A program made the translations under genes and the position numbers. This document shows, piece by piece, positions 43,012 to 50,926 of a DNA stretch of 64,000 bases. Source of the stretch: Jannaschia helgolandensis (lineage in GTDB: Bacteria > Pseudomonadota > Alphaproteobacteria > Rhodobacterales > Rhodobacteraceae). Position 1 is the first letter of the stretch. Each line of letters begins with the position of its first letter. The stretch lies in assembly GCF_900109285.1 (NCBI RefSeq), contig NZ_FNZQ01000009.1, forward strand, positions 1 through 64,000, in the 5' to 3' direction. Below the pieces are notes generated by a model. It was not told the DNA's origin. It made no database searches and worked only from the letters and a program-made list of their open reading frames with translations.

Positions 43012-44175
43012 CTATAGTGCTCTCAACAGCCCGATCCCTTGCTCAAGAGGCATTGCACGAACTCCTTCGGCCACGGGGACGTCATGCTCTCCGGCGTAGA
43101 TCAACAGCTTCCGGCTGGCCTTGATGTCTTCCGCACCCACATAGAACCCGCGCGAGACCTTTGGCGCAGTCGTGCGCTTGATCTCAACGGCCCAGATGTC
43201 GCCCCCAGGCAGGCGAAGGACCAAGTCAAGTTCAGCTCCGGCAGAAGTGCGATAGAAGAAGGGTTCGGTGCCGGTTGGTGCAGCGGCAAGAAGGGCCTCG
43301 ATACAGAACCCCTCCCAACTGCCGCCAACGACGGGGTGCCCGAGCAAGCCCTCGATTGTCCCAATGCTTAACAGGGCATGCACGACCCCGCTGTCGCGGA
43401 CATAAACCTTTGGCGATTTCACCAAACGCTTGCCGACATTCTCATGCCAGGGCTGCAGTCGCCGCACCAGCATGAGATCAACGAGCAGATCGAGGTAGCG
43501 TCCAATCGTTTGGCCGGAGACGCCCAGCCCCTCGGCGAGGGCTGCAGCGTTCAATAGACCACCTTGCACATGCGCAAGCATTGTCCAGAAGCGCCGCAAG
43601 GTTGCGGCTGGAATACGCGGTCCGAGGGCAGGGATGTCACGTTCCAAATATGTACGCAGAAAATCCAGACGCCAATCCATGCTGGCTTGATCGCTTGAAG
43701 CCATGAAGCTGTCAGGAAAGCCACCACGCAGCCAGAGCGCATTCAACTGATCAGCCCCCACCTCGGTAAGCTGTAGAGGGGGCATTTCGATATACCTGAC
43801 ACGTCCAGCAAGGGATTCTGCCGACTGTTGGAGTAGGACGTTGGAGGCTGATCCCAAGAGCAGAAACTGGCCCGCTCGAAAACCGGCCCGCCTGCGCTGG
43901 TCGATCTGACCACGCAGGCTCTTGAACAGGCCAGGCATCTGCTGCACCTCATCGAGGATGACGAGTTTTCCCGCCTGTTCATCCAGATATAGATCCGGTT
44001 CGGTCAGGATCTGCCTGTCCGCATCTCGTTCTAGATCAAGGTATACCGATGGTTGCTCCGAAGCGATGTCTAGAGCGAGCGTGGTTTTCCCAACCTGCCG
44101 GGGGCCGAGGAGGACAACAGCAGCTTGGCTCTCGAGCGCGGATTGCACAAAGTGATGAGTTTGGCGCTTATACAT
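43012..44175 (-). CDS. AAA ATPase of the AAA_14/DUF4143 family
   Basis: A 387-residue protein with Walker A LLGPRQVGKTT, Walker B KLVILDEVQQMP, the LLLGSAS sensor, and the C-terminal DUF4143 part (LRRFWTMLAHVQGG...YLDLLVDLMLVRRLQPW) ending in a PD-(D/E)XK-like ELDLVLRLPGGDIWAVEIK nuclease-like motif (D/E-x-K). Such proteins are widespread on mobile elements and are of uncertain function. ATG 44173-44175 is preferred over the upstream TTG. It stands alone between the dead DUF736 gene and the resolvase, reading left. Confidence 0.88.
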   Translation of the reverse strand: MYKRQTHHFVQSALESQAAVVLLGPRQVGKTTLALDIASEQPSVYLDLERDADRQILTEPDLYLDEQAGKLVILDEVQQMPGLFKSLRGQIDQRRRAGFRAGQFLLLGSASNVLLQQSAESLAGRVRYIEMPPLQLTEVGADQLNALWLRGGFPDSFMASSDQASMDWRLDFLRTYLERDIPALGPRIPAATLRRFWTMLAHVQGGLLNAAALAEGLGVSGQTIGRYLDLLVDLMLVRRLQPWHENVGKRLVKSPKVYVRDSGVVHALLSIGTIEGLLGHPVVGGSWEGFCIEALLAAAPTGTEPFFYRTSAGAELDLVLRLPGGDIWAVEIKRTTAPKVSRGFYVGAEDIKASRKLLIYAGEHDVPVAEGVRAMPLEQGIGLLRAL

Positions 44176-44294
44176 ACCTCGCAATTACTCCACACGATGG
44201 AAGATCTGCAAGGATAAACTGCTTAGCGGGTAAAGTTCCCACTCAATTGGAGATGTCGCATGATGTGACGAACAGGCTTAGCGTCAAAACTCAC

Positions 44295-45176
44295 TCATAG
44301 CATCCCAAGCCGCTCCGCCCGCTCCAGCAACATCTTCACTGATGATGGCTGCCAGCTTGTCCGGCCGCGGGGTGTGCGCTCACGCATGTTCTCCAAGCGG
44401 GCGCAGATGGCCTGAAGCGTAATGTCGGGATCGGCGCCCTTGATACCCGCGACGATGGCGGGCAGGCGATCATCTCGCGCACGCGGGCCCGCGCGATCAA
44501 GCACGGTCGCGGGGAGGAACCCATCGCGGACGTAGGCGTGCACAGCGCGCAGCAGACGGCTTTGCGTCCAGCGCCGGGCCTCGGGTAGGGGGCCGTTGAT
44601 GATGCGCACCACATCTTCCCAAGCCAGATCGGGGCGCAGCCGACGCACATGGGGCACCCAGTCCTGCGCAGTTTCATTCAGGCGTTCCATATATCCGTCC
44701 TGTCGCGCCAGTCGGACCTTGCGTAGCGCAGCCGGATCCCGGGCGCGCAGGCCAGGGTTTTCGCCGACCCGCCCCTTTGTTCGTGCGCTGGCAAGCCCAG
44801 CCTTTGTCCGTTCACGGATCAGGGCGCGCTCGAACTCGGCTGCTGCACCCAGAACCTGCAGCGTGAACTTGCCCTGCGGGGATCCGGTGTCGATCGGGTC
44901 CTGAATCGAGCGGAAGAAGGCGCCCTTTGCTTCCAGCCGTTCGATCACCTCCAGCAAATGCGACAGCGACCGCGCCAGCCGGTCGATGCGCACCACCACC
45001 AGCGTATCGCCCTTGCCGATCTGTTCCAGCACCCGCGCCAGCACAGGCCGCGCACGATCACCGCCAGAAGCCTGTTCCTCATGGATTTCGACACAGCCCG
45101 CTGATTTCAGCGCCTGCGACTGGGGCAGGGGGGTCTGATCCTCGGTCGATACTCGCGCATAGCCTATCAACGGCAT
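44295..45176 (-). CDS. Serine recombinase/resolvase
   Basis: A 293-residue serine recombinase. LIGYARVSTEDQ holds the nucleophilic Ser, followed by VVVRIDRLARSLSHLLEV (DRLxR), GKFTLQVLGAAAEFERALIRERTKAGL. The C-terminal extension (~150 residues) is longer than in classic Tn3 resolvases and contains a recombinase-like helical region. It may resolve plasmid multimers or cointegrates, or be a transposon remnant; no transposase gene is adjacent. A 27-bp inverted repeat with TGTCCGATAA half-sites resembling resolvase sites lies at 46390-46416. Confidence 0.88.
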   Translation of the reverse strand: MPLIGYARVSTEDQTPLPQSQALKSAGCVEIHEEQASGGDRARPVLARVLEQIGKGDTLVVVRIDRLARSLSHLLEVIERLEAKGAFFRSIQDPIDTGSPQGKFTLQVLGAAAEFERALIRERTKAGLASARTKGRVGENPGLRARDPAALRKVRLARQDGYMERLNETAQDWVPHVRRLRPDLAWEDVVRIINGPLPEARRWTQSRLLRAVHAYVRDGFLPATVLDRAGPRARDDRLPAIVAGIKGADPDITLQAICARLENMRERTPRGRTSWQPSSVKMLLERAERLGML

Positions 45177-45234
45177 CAAATCCTGCCTTTTGCAGTTAAG
45201 GATACGGCTAATAAACGACCGAATGGCCGCGCGA

Positions 45235-46368
45235 TCAAAGACCAGCGGCTTTGGTCAAATTCACCCGGAATCGGTCGCGTCGGCGCTGATAGCGCCGGGT
45301 CATCTCGGCCGATGCGTGCCCGAGGTGCTTCTGGACGTAGCGCTCATCGACTTCCGCGCTACTGGCGAGTCCGGCGCGCAGGGAGTGGCCTGAGAACAGC
45401 GCGACACGGTCTTTTTCGGGCAGGTCGCTACGGATCCCCGCGTCCAACACGGTTTGCTTGATCAGGCGGGCGACGTGTTTATCGGAGAGCCGGGATTCGA
45501 GGGCTTTCTTGCCATCGCGCGACGTCCGCACGAACACTGGTCCGAAATCGATCTTGGCGAAGTGCAGCCACTGCTCAAGCGCATGGACCGGGCAGGTTTG
45601 CTCGCTGGCGCCGCGGCCGATCTCGACCTCGCGCCAGCCGGTCTTGGTGTTTAGCGTGAGCAGGGCGCCCTTCTCGAAGATCTCGATCCAACCGCCAGAG
45701 TCCGGTGTGTCGTCCTTGTGGACATCGAGGCTGACGATTTCAGATCGCCGGAGGCCCCCGGCATAGCCGAGCAGCAGTATCGCGCGATCCCGTAGCCCGC
45801 GCAGGTCGAAAGGAAGGGTAGCCACCATCGCGAGGATGTCGTCGGCCAGGATTGCATCTTTCTGGACCGGCGGCCGCGCGTGCTTGCGTTTGATTCCGGC
45901 CAGCACCGTCGCAACGTGGCGGTTCTTTCGATCAAACGAAAATCCCCGTTGTGCATAGTTCCAGGCGAGACCCGATAGACGACGATCGATGGTCGAAACC
46001 GACAGGGGTCGGGACGTCGGCTGCAGTCCGAACGCGGACTGCGATGAAGAGGGGCTCGACCCGGACGCGAGGTCCGCAAGATAGAGCCCGATCATCTCCG
46101 GTGACGGCGGCAGTGGTTCCGCACCTTTCATCCGGCACCATCGCGTAAAATGCGCCCAGTCCTTACCATAAGCCTTCAGAGTGTTGTCCGAGGCCGCCGC
46201 GAGGGCATAGTCGCGGGCGGTGTGGACCAGCCGGTCGAGGGTGCCGGAGCCGACGACAAAGGAAGGGAGGTTCAAGGCCTCTCCGTCCAAGCGATCTCTG
46301 GCGCTGCGCTCATTGACCGGAGACCCGTTTGGCGGGGATGAGCGCGGTTTGTCGCTGTTTTCTGACAT
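45235..46368 (-). CDS. Tyrosine recombinase/integrase
   Basis: About 377 residues. Core-binding domain (DNTLKAYGKDWAHFTRWCRM) and catalytic domain with GGLRRSEIVSLD, Lys in NTKTGWREVEIG, GHSLRAGLASSAEV, HLGHASAEMTRRYQRRRDRF (His-x-x-Arg, GH, Tyr). Start MSENSDK is used; MLGDMSEN four codons upstream is possible. It lies 58 bases upstream of the resolvase gene on the same strand and next to DUF1403-scpB, a common plasmid association. It likely acts in plasmid dimer resolution or integration at the inverted repeat just upstream (46390-46416). Confidence 0.9.
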   Translation of the reverse strand: MSENSDKPRSSPPNGSPVNERSARDRLDGEALNLPSFVVGSGTLDRLVHTARDYALAAASDNTLKAYGKDWAHFTRWCRMKGAEPLPPSPEMIGLYLADLASGSSPSSSQSAFGLQPTSRPLSVSTIDRRLSGLAWNYAQRGFSFDRKNRHVATVLAGIKRKHARPPVQKDAILADDILAMVATLPFDLRGLRDRAILLLGYAGGLRRSEIVSLDVHKDDTPDSGGWIEIFEKGALLTLNTKTGWREVEIGRGASEQTCPVHALEQWLHFAKIDFGPVFVRTSRDGKKALESRLSDKHVARLIKQTVLDAGIRSDLPEKDRVALFSGHSLRAGLASSAEVDERYVQKHLGHASAEMTRRYQRRRDRFRVNLTKAAGL

Positions 46369-46389
46369 GTCGCCCAGCATATCTTTTCA

Positions 46390-46416
46390 TGTCCGATAAG
46401 GCAAACTTATTGGACA
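46390..46416. repeat. Recombination core or operator candidate next to integrase
   Basis: TGTCCGATAAG-GCAAA-CTTATTGGACA, 11-bp arms with one mismatch. It lies in the divergent gap between the tyrosine recombinase and DUF1403 genes. The 10-7-10 geometry suits a tyrosine-recombinase core; the half-site TGTCCGATAA also resembles serine-resolvase half-sites. Confidence 0.5.
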
Positions 46417-46493
46417 TAATAAAGTCCGGCAAGGTGAGGCGGTTAGTGCGCTATTTTCTGGAGGAAAGCGCCGCGCAAGTGTAGGCTCCGAGC

Positions 46494-47378
46494 ATGACAT
46501 TTGCCCGGCCTGATCACATCAACGACCTCGACACGATACCCCGGATGCCCGCCTGGGTCACCTCTGCACGCGCTGAAACCCTTGAAGATGTTGCGTTTTT
46601 GTCGGGCGCCGCGCTGAACCACCTGCATCTTGTGTTGGGGCGCGTGGAGGTGCCCCAAGCCTTGTTGCGGGATCGGCTGGCGCTGCGTGCGGCGGAGGCT
46701 TGTGTCGCGTTTTCCGGGAGACCGGAACGGGCAGGGGAGTTGCGCGATGCGGTGCATCTCTTGCGTCCCGGCGATCTGCCCGGCCCGGCGGGGGAAACAT
46801 ACCTGACCTGGCGGCGCGCGGTGGAGCGGCCGATGTCGATCAAGGCTCTGGGTCGAGCCTTGCCGATCCTCGAGCCGGGCCAGATCGGGACGTGGCTCGA
46901 CGCGGGGAAAGGGGTGCCCGTGACCCGGGCCGCTATGGTACTGGACGCCGTTCTACGCGAGGCGCCGCGCGCAGACGGAGCAGGACTGCTCCTCGCGGAT
47001 GCGGCCCTGGTTCAGGCACTCGGCTGGGATCATCTCGTGCCGCTGCTGGCCGCAGGCCTGAAACGCGCCGACCTGCGCAAGCGCGGCGATGACCTTTGTC
47101 TAGCCTGTCATCGGGCACTCATCTCATCGGTGGTCGAGGCCGTGCGTCTCTCCACCGACCTCGCGCGTCGGGTGGCGCATCTGAAGGCGGTCGCTCCCAA
47201 GCTGCGGGCCAAGGGAGCAGGCGACGCCGTCGAGATGTTCCTGACCCGCGATGCTGTCGGGCCCTCGGCCTTGCCTTTGCCCGATCGCGCCGCCCGGCGG
47301 CTTTGCGACCGGCTGGTCGAACTTGGCGCGGTGCGCGAGCTGACCGGCCGGGACACCTTCCGGCTCTACGGGGTGTAG
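46494..47378 (+). CDS. DUF1403 protein
   Basis: A 294-residue alanine/leucine-rich protein (MPAWVTSARAETLEDVAFLSGAALNHLHLVL...VPQALLRDRLALRAAEACVAFSGR...VLREAPRADGAGLLLADAALVQALGWDHLVPLLA), which matches the DUF1403 family of alphaproteobacterial plasmids. No enzyme motif is seen. It ends two bases before the scpB-like start, so the pair forms an operon; the conserved neighbourhood suggests a joint role in chromosome/plasmid structure or replication (inference). Confidence 0.88.
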   Translation: MTFARPDHINDLDTIPRMPAWVTSARAETLEDVAFLSGAALNHLHLVLGRVEVPQALLRDRLALRAAEACVAFSGRPERAGELRDAVHLLRPGDLPGPAGETYLTWRRAVERPMSIKALGRALPILEPGQIGTWLDAGKGVPVTRAAMVLDAVLREAPRADGAGLLLADAALVQALGWDHLVPLLAAGLKRADLRKRGDDLCLACHRALISSVVEAVRLSTDLARRVAHLKAVAPKLRAKGAGDAVEMFLTRDAVGPSALPLPDRAARRLCDRLVELGAVRELTGRDTFRLYGV

Positions 47379-47380
47379 CG

Positions 47381-47977
47381 ATGGCGAAGGATCCTTCTGA
47401 ACCGGAGCTTGACCGCGAGTTGTCCGACTTGCCGCCGGAGCTGCGCTGGCGGGAATGGATGCGCCGGATCGAGGCGGTGCTCTTTGCCTCTGCCTCGCCG
47501 GTGCCGCGTGAAGATCTCGCCCGCGTGGTAGGGCAGGGGGCCTCGGTTGATCTGCTGGTCGAGGACCTTGCCGCCGATCTGGACGGGCGGGCGTTCGAGA
47601 TCGCACAAGTCGCCGGCGGCTGGATGTTCCGGACGCGGGCTACCTACGCCCCCGCGATTCGGGCCGCCGCGGATGTCGAGGATCAGCTACTCGATCTGAG
47701 CGAATTCGACGTCGCGGTGCTGGCGGCCATTGCCTATCACCAGCCGATCACACGCGACGGGCTGAAGGACATCTTCGGCAAGGAAATCAGTCGCGATCTG
47801 ATCGGGCGGCTGCATGCGCGCGGGCTGATCGGGACCGGGCCTCGATCGCCGCGCCGCGGTGCGCCCTATACCTTTGTGACGACCGAGCAGTTCCTTGTCG
47901 CGTTTGATCTGGAGACTCTCGCGGATCTGCCAGAGCGGGAGCAGTTGGAGGACGCAGGTCTGGATGGCGGGTCATAG
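47381..47977 (+). CDS. scpB: ScpB-family protein (SMC-Scp partner)
   Basis: A 198-residue protein with the two winged-helix ScpB organisation: RIEAVLFASASPVPREDLARVVG at the front and FDVAVLAAIAYHQPITRDGLKDIFGKEISRDLIGRLHARGLI, GAPYTFVTTEQFLVAF behind. ScpB is the kite subunit of condensin-like SMC complexes. A plasmid copy paired with DUF1403 is a recurrent alphaproteobacterial pattern; no plasmid SMC or ScpA gene is visible nearby, so it might work with the host complex. Confidence 0.88.
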   Translation: MAKDPSEPELDRELSDLPPELRWREWMRRIEAVLFASASPVPREDLARVVGQGASVDLLVEDLAADLDGRAFEIAQVAGGWMFRTRATYAPAIRAAADVEDQLLDLSEFDVAVLAAIAYHQPITRDGLKDIFGKEISRDLIGRLHARGLIGTGPRSPRRGAPYTFVTTEQFLVAFDLETLADLPEREQLEDAGLDGGS

Positions 47978-48072
47978 GAATGGTGGCGGGCTGGCGATCC
48001 CCGTATTGGCCTAACGATGAGGCATGTTGTGGACATTTCGTGACACTCCCAATCGTGACTTGTTGAGACAAC

Positions 48073-48912
48073 TCAGGCTTCGATCCTGAGCCCTCTGATC
48101 AGAGCTTCCCAACGGTTCCCATCCTCGGTCATCGCGCCCGGTTCCAGGTTTGCCAGGTTCTCGTCGATGACTGCGTTGTGGTAGTTCTTGAGCCAGCTGT
48201 ATTTGCGCCGCACCGTCGCGTTGGGACTGTCGGCGAGACCGGTCTCCACCAACGTTTTGTGCCTACCCAGAAACGCGATCCAGCCGGCGTATTCGCCGTC
48301 GAGCTCGCTGAGACTGGCGCGAAGATAGTCGATGTAGTGGAGGCCTGACTCGTCCTGGCGCAGGAGATTGTTCAGGTGACGCTCTTCATCCTCATAGGAA
48401 TGTCCTTCCCGCCAGAGCGTTTGGTCCTGCCGGTGGCGTTCGATGACATCTTCATGGATCGCAATGCGCGGGAAGATGACCTCGCCTTCTTCCATGAAAT
48501 AAGCCTGAACGAGGGCAGGGCCAAACACCGGGCCGCTGAACTCGATGCCGAGATGCATAGGGCCGATCGTCATCGCGCCGCGCACCAATATGCCATTCGC
48601 CACGCATTCGATCTGGATGTGCAGCAAATCGATGAGTTCCCAGACCAAGGGGCCGGCCTGGTACTGAGTTTCAATGGTTCTGGTTCTGACGATCGCATCA
48701 GACACGATCTCGGCATGGACTTCGCTGATCATCCGCATTTCATCGGAGCGGGTCGGGGGCGTGGCATCCCCTTCGGATACCCGACGAAACATCGAAAGCA
48801 AGTGCCTGATCTCTGCGCCGCTTCTCGTGTGCAAGAGGTTCCTGAAGCCGAGGACATCAAAAAATGTCACAAGGCATTCTTCGTAGTCGGGGTCGTTCTC
48901 AAAATCAGTCAT
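48073..48912 (-). CDS. Class III nucleotide-cyclase-like protein downstream of abiEii
   Basis: A 279-residue protein. The pattern TFFDVLGFRNLL (first metal aspartate), VSDAIVRTR (second), LVRGAMTIGPMHLG and VFGPALVQAYFMEE follows the order of class III adenylyl/guanylyl cyclase catalytic motifs (F-x-D-x-x-G-F; GD; R-x-G; G-x-x-V-x-x-A-x-x-x-E). It is the third gene after abiEi-abiEii, 13 bases from the abiEii stop, so probably in the same operon. Pycsar defence systems also use class III-like cyclases, but no typical TIR or membrane effector is adjacent. Activity is unproven; it could be a non-catalytic regulator. Confidence 0.65.
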   Translation of the reverse strand: MTDFENDPDYEECLVTFFDVLGFRNLLHTRSGAEIRHLLSMFRRVSEGDATPPTRSDEMRMISEVHAEIVSDAIVRTRTIETQYQAGPLVWELIDLLHIQIECVANGILVRGAMTIGPMHLGIEFSGPVFGPALVQAYFMEEGEVIFPRIAIHEDVIERHRQDQTLWREGHSYEDEERHLNNLLRQDESGLHYIDYLRASLSELDGEYAGWIAFLGRHKTLVETGLADSPNATVRRKYSWLKNYHNAVIDENLANLEPGAMTEDGNRWEALIRGLRIEA

Positions 48913-48925
48913 CTCTGATCCATCT

Positions 48926-49843
48926 TCAGTCGAGGAGCTTCTCTAGCTCTTCCCCTTGGGCGGCATGCTTCTTGGGGTTATCTGCTTTCAGCCTGTTCAC
49001 GTTGATGAGCTTCCATCTGACCGCTGGAAGCTCGGCCGCTTGAGGGCGGCCGATCGCGTCGAAGTCGGGATCGCCTTCATGCAGGGTTCTCAGAAACCTC
49101 TTCGCGTCCTTATCCATGCGGGATTGGATGTCTCCGATCAGGCGGTCGCGAGTCGCGATCAATTCCGCAAGGTTCACCGCTTCCTTCGTCATGCCCTCGA
49201 ATTCCCGCGCATAGGGCTGATCCAGATCTATCAGGTTCGGGTTCAGCAGTTCATGCGGCGGGCGCGGTGAACACGCTACACAGATCAGGAAAGTGCGGAA
49301 CAACTCGTCCGTAAAGCCTTCATTTTCGTAGAGCAGCTTCACGTCATACAGGTCGCGTGGGTGCTGGCGATCGACGGCCGCATGCAGCTTGCCTCCGAAC
49401 AAATCCTCGAAGGAGACGATGTTCATCGTCGCGTATCCGAACTCCTCCTCGACGGCTTCGGAGACTTCGCGTTGTTCCGGATCATGCACGACACCGCGCG
49501 TGACGGGGGAGGTCTCGATCTTGATCTCGGCCGTGCCCAGGCGTGCGAGCGCGCGTGTGGCGCCGCCGCCACCGCCGGCAATGCGTTGCGCTTTGGCGCC
49601 GGTGATACCGCCCTCAATCGCGGCGGCAATCCGGTCCATCGCGTCATTGATCTCGGCGAGGCTCTCGGCGCGGTCTTTGACTGGTAGGTACGTCAGGTCG
49701 ATATCGACCGACAGGCGTGGCAGGTCGCGATAGAAGAGGTTGATGGCCGTCCCGCCCTTGAGCGCAAATATCTCCTCCTTGGCGACATACGGGAGTATGC
49801 GCACGAGCAGGGCCACTTGGGCGGCATAGTCTTCACGCGCCAT
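48926..49843 (-). CDS. abiEii: AbiEii-type nucleotidyltransferase toxin
   Basis: A 305-residue protein with FALKGGTAINLFYRDLPRLSVDIDLTY: the G-G-T/S-A and D-x-D of DUF1814 nucleotidyltransferases, followed by VSFEDLFGGKLHAAVDRQHPRDLYDVKLL. AbiEii transfers nucleotides (to tRNA in related MenT toxins) and causes abortive infection when released from control by AbiEi. ATG 49841-49843 is preferred; GTG at 49847-49849 is the alternative. It overlaps the abiEi end by 11 bases. Confidence 0.93.
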   Translation of the reverse strand: MAREDYAAQVALLVRILPYVAKEEIFALKGGTAINLFYRDLPRLSVDIDLTYLPVKDRAESLAEINDAMDRIAAAIEGGITGAKAQRIAGGGGGATRALARLGTAEIKIETSPVTRGVVHDPEQREVSEAVEEEFGYATMNIVSFEDLFGGKLHAAVDRQHPRDLYDVKLLYENEGFTDELFRTFLICVACSPRPPHELLNPNLIDLDQPYAREFEGMTKEAVNLAELIATRDRLIGDIQSRMDKDAKRFLRTLHEGDPDFDAIGRPQAAELPAVRWKLINVNRLKADNPKKHAAQGEELEKLLD

Positions 49844-50663
49844 GACCACGTTCCTTTCTTACAAACTCTTCGGGCACCATGATCCTGTAGCGCGGATGTA
49901 TCTTGCCGCCTTTGACCAATGCGCGATCGCCGCTGCCGAGGTCGAACTCTTCCGGATCGAGTCGCTTGCGCCAGGCATGGTCGTGGCGGTCGGCGAACAC
50001 GAAGAACAGGCGTTTGACCTTGATCTTCTTGCAACTGCAGAGCAGCGCCGAGAGGGTTCTCGGGCGCAACGTCGTCAGGCTTTCGAACGCCATGTCGAGG
50101 TTGTGAAAGCTCTCTTGATCCGGCAACTCGTCCAGCGCCTCTAAGATCGCGCGTTCCGGCGAGGACATCACCAGTTTCCAGTCCCATGGCAGGGACGATG
50201 CTGTCTCGTTGAGATTTTTTCGTGCGTCATTGACACCCAACTCTGGATCGGAGAACAGCGATACGCTGCGTGTCCGGAGTTCGGCGTTGAGCGGCAGTTT
50301 TTCGAGCCAGTTGGGGATTTTTGAGCCGTAGAGCCAGACTGTGCTCTTGTCGCCGAGTGAGAGATAGTGCGCATAGCCTTGCAGGCCCAATGCCGTCGCC
50401 CCCCCAATATGGACAGGGTAGTGCATGATGTGCTGGAGCGAGATCAGGCAGGTCTTCCAGTCGAGCGTGTTCGTGGTGGCGCTGCTTGGTGAGGGGCGGC
50501 GGAAGACTCCGCGTCCAAGGCGTTCTAGCCAGCCGCGTTGGACATAGGCGTAGGACGAACGCCGGCCTATCCCGTGGTGCTCAAGCCAGGCGGAGTCCAC
50601 GAGGAACCCCGTGGGAACAGCCTCAAGAAGGCTCTTTAGTTTTTCGTGTTCTTGTCCGCTCAT
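49833..50663 (-). CDS. abiEi: AbiEi-type antitoxin/transcriptional repressor
   Basis: A 276-residue protein. The N-terminal winged helix (LLEAVPTGFLVDSAWLEHHGIGRRSSYAYVQRGWLERLGRGVFRRP) and the C-terminal antitoxin domain (HIGGATALGLQGYAHYLSLG...SPERAILEALDELPDQES) match AbiEi, which represses the operon and blocks the toxin. Upstream A/T-rich TATATC (near 50673-50684) ends only a few bases before GTG 50670-50672 and ATG 50661-50663, and no Shine-Dalgarno is visible, so the message may be leaderless. Confidence 0.92.
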   Translation of the reverse strand: MSGQEHEKLKSLLEAVPTGFLVDSAWLEHHGIGRRSSYAYVQRGWLERLGRGVFRRPSPSSATTNTLDWKTCLISLQHIMHYPVHIGGATALGLQGYAHYLSLGDKSTVWLYGSKIPNWLEKLPLNAELRTRSVSLFSDPELGVNDARKNLNETASSLPWDWKLVMSSPERAILEALDELPDQESFHNLDMAFESLTTLRPRTLSALLCSCKKIKVKRLFFVFADRHDHAWRKRLDPEEFDLGSGDRALVKGGKIHPRYRIMVPEEFVRKERGHGA

Positions 50664-50926
50664 AGGCGACACAATGATATATTTTTAAAGAGGCCGCCAC
50701 TTGTTTCAGTGGAGACCCACAAAATAGTCCGTCAAGGATGGACAAATTTTCTCATTGTCAAAGAGATTGGTGGTTGTCGGCTCTGAAACTCACCAGCAAA
50801 GCAGGGCGGGGATGCCCTCGAACAGCTGAGAAAACACCCGGCCATGTGGGCTTCGCAGATGAGCGACTACCAGTCGTTCCTGCGAGGAGAAAACCGGTGT
50901 TTGTCTATCGGCGAATGTGGCCGACT

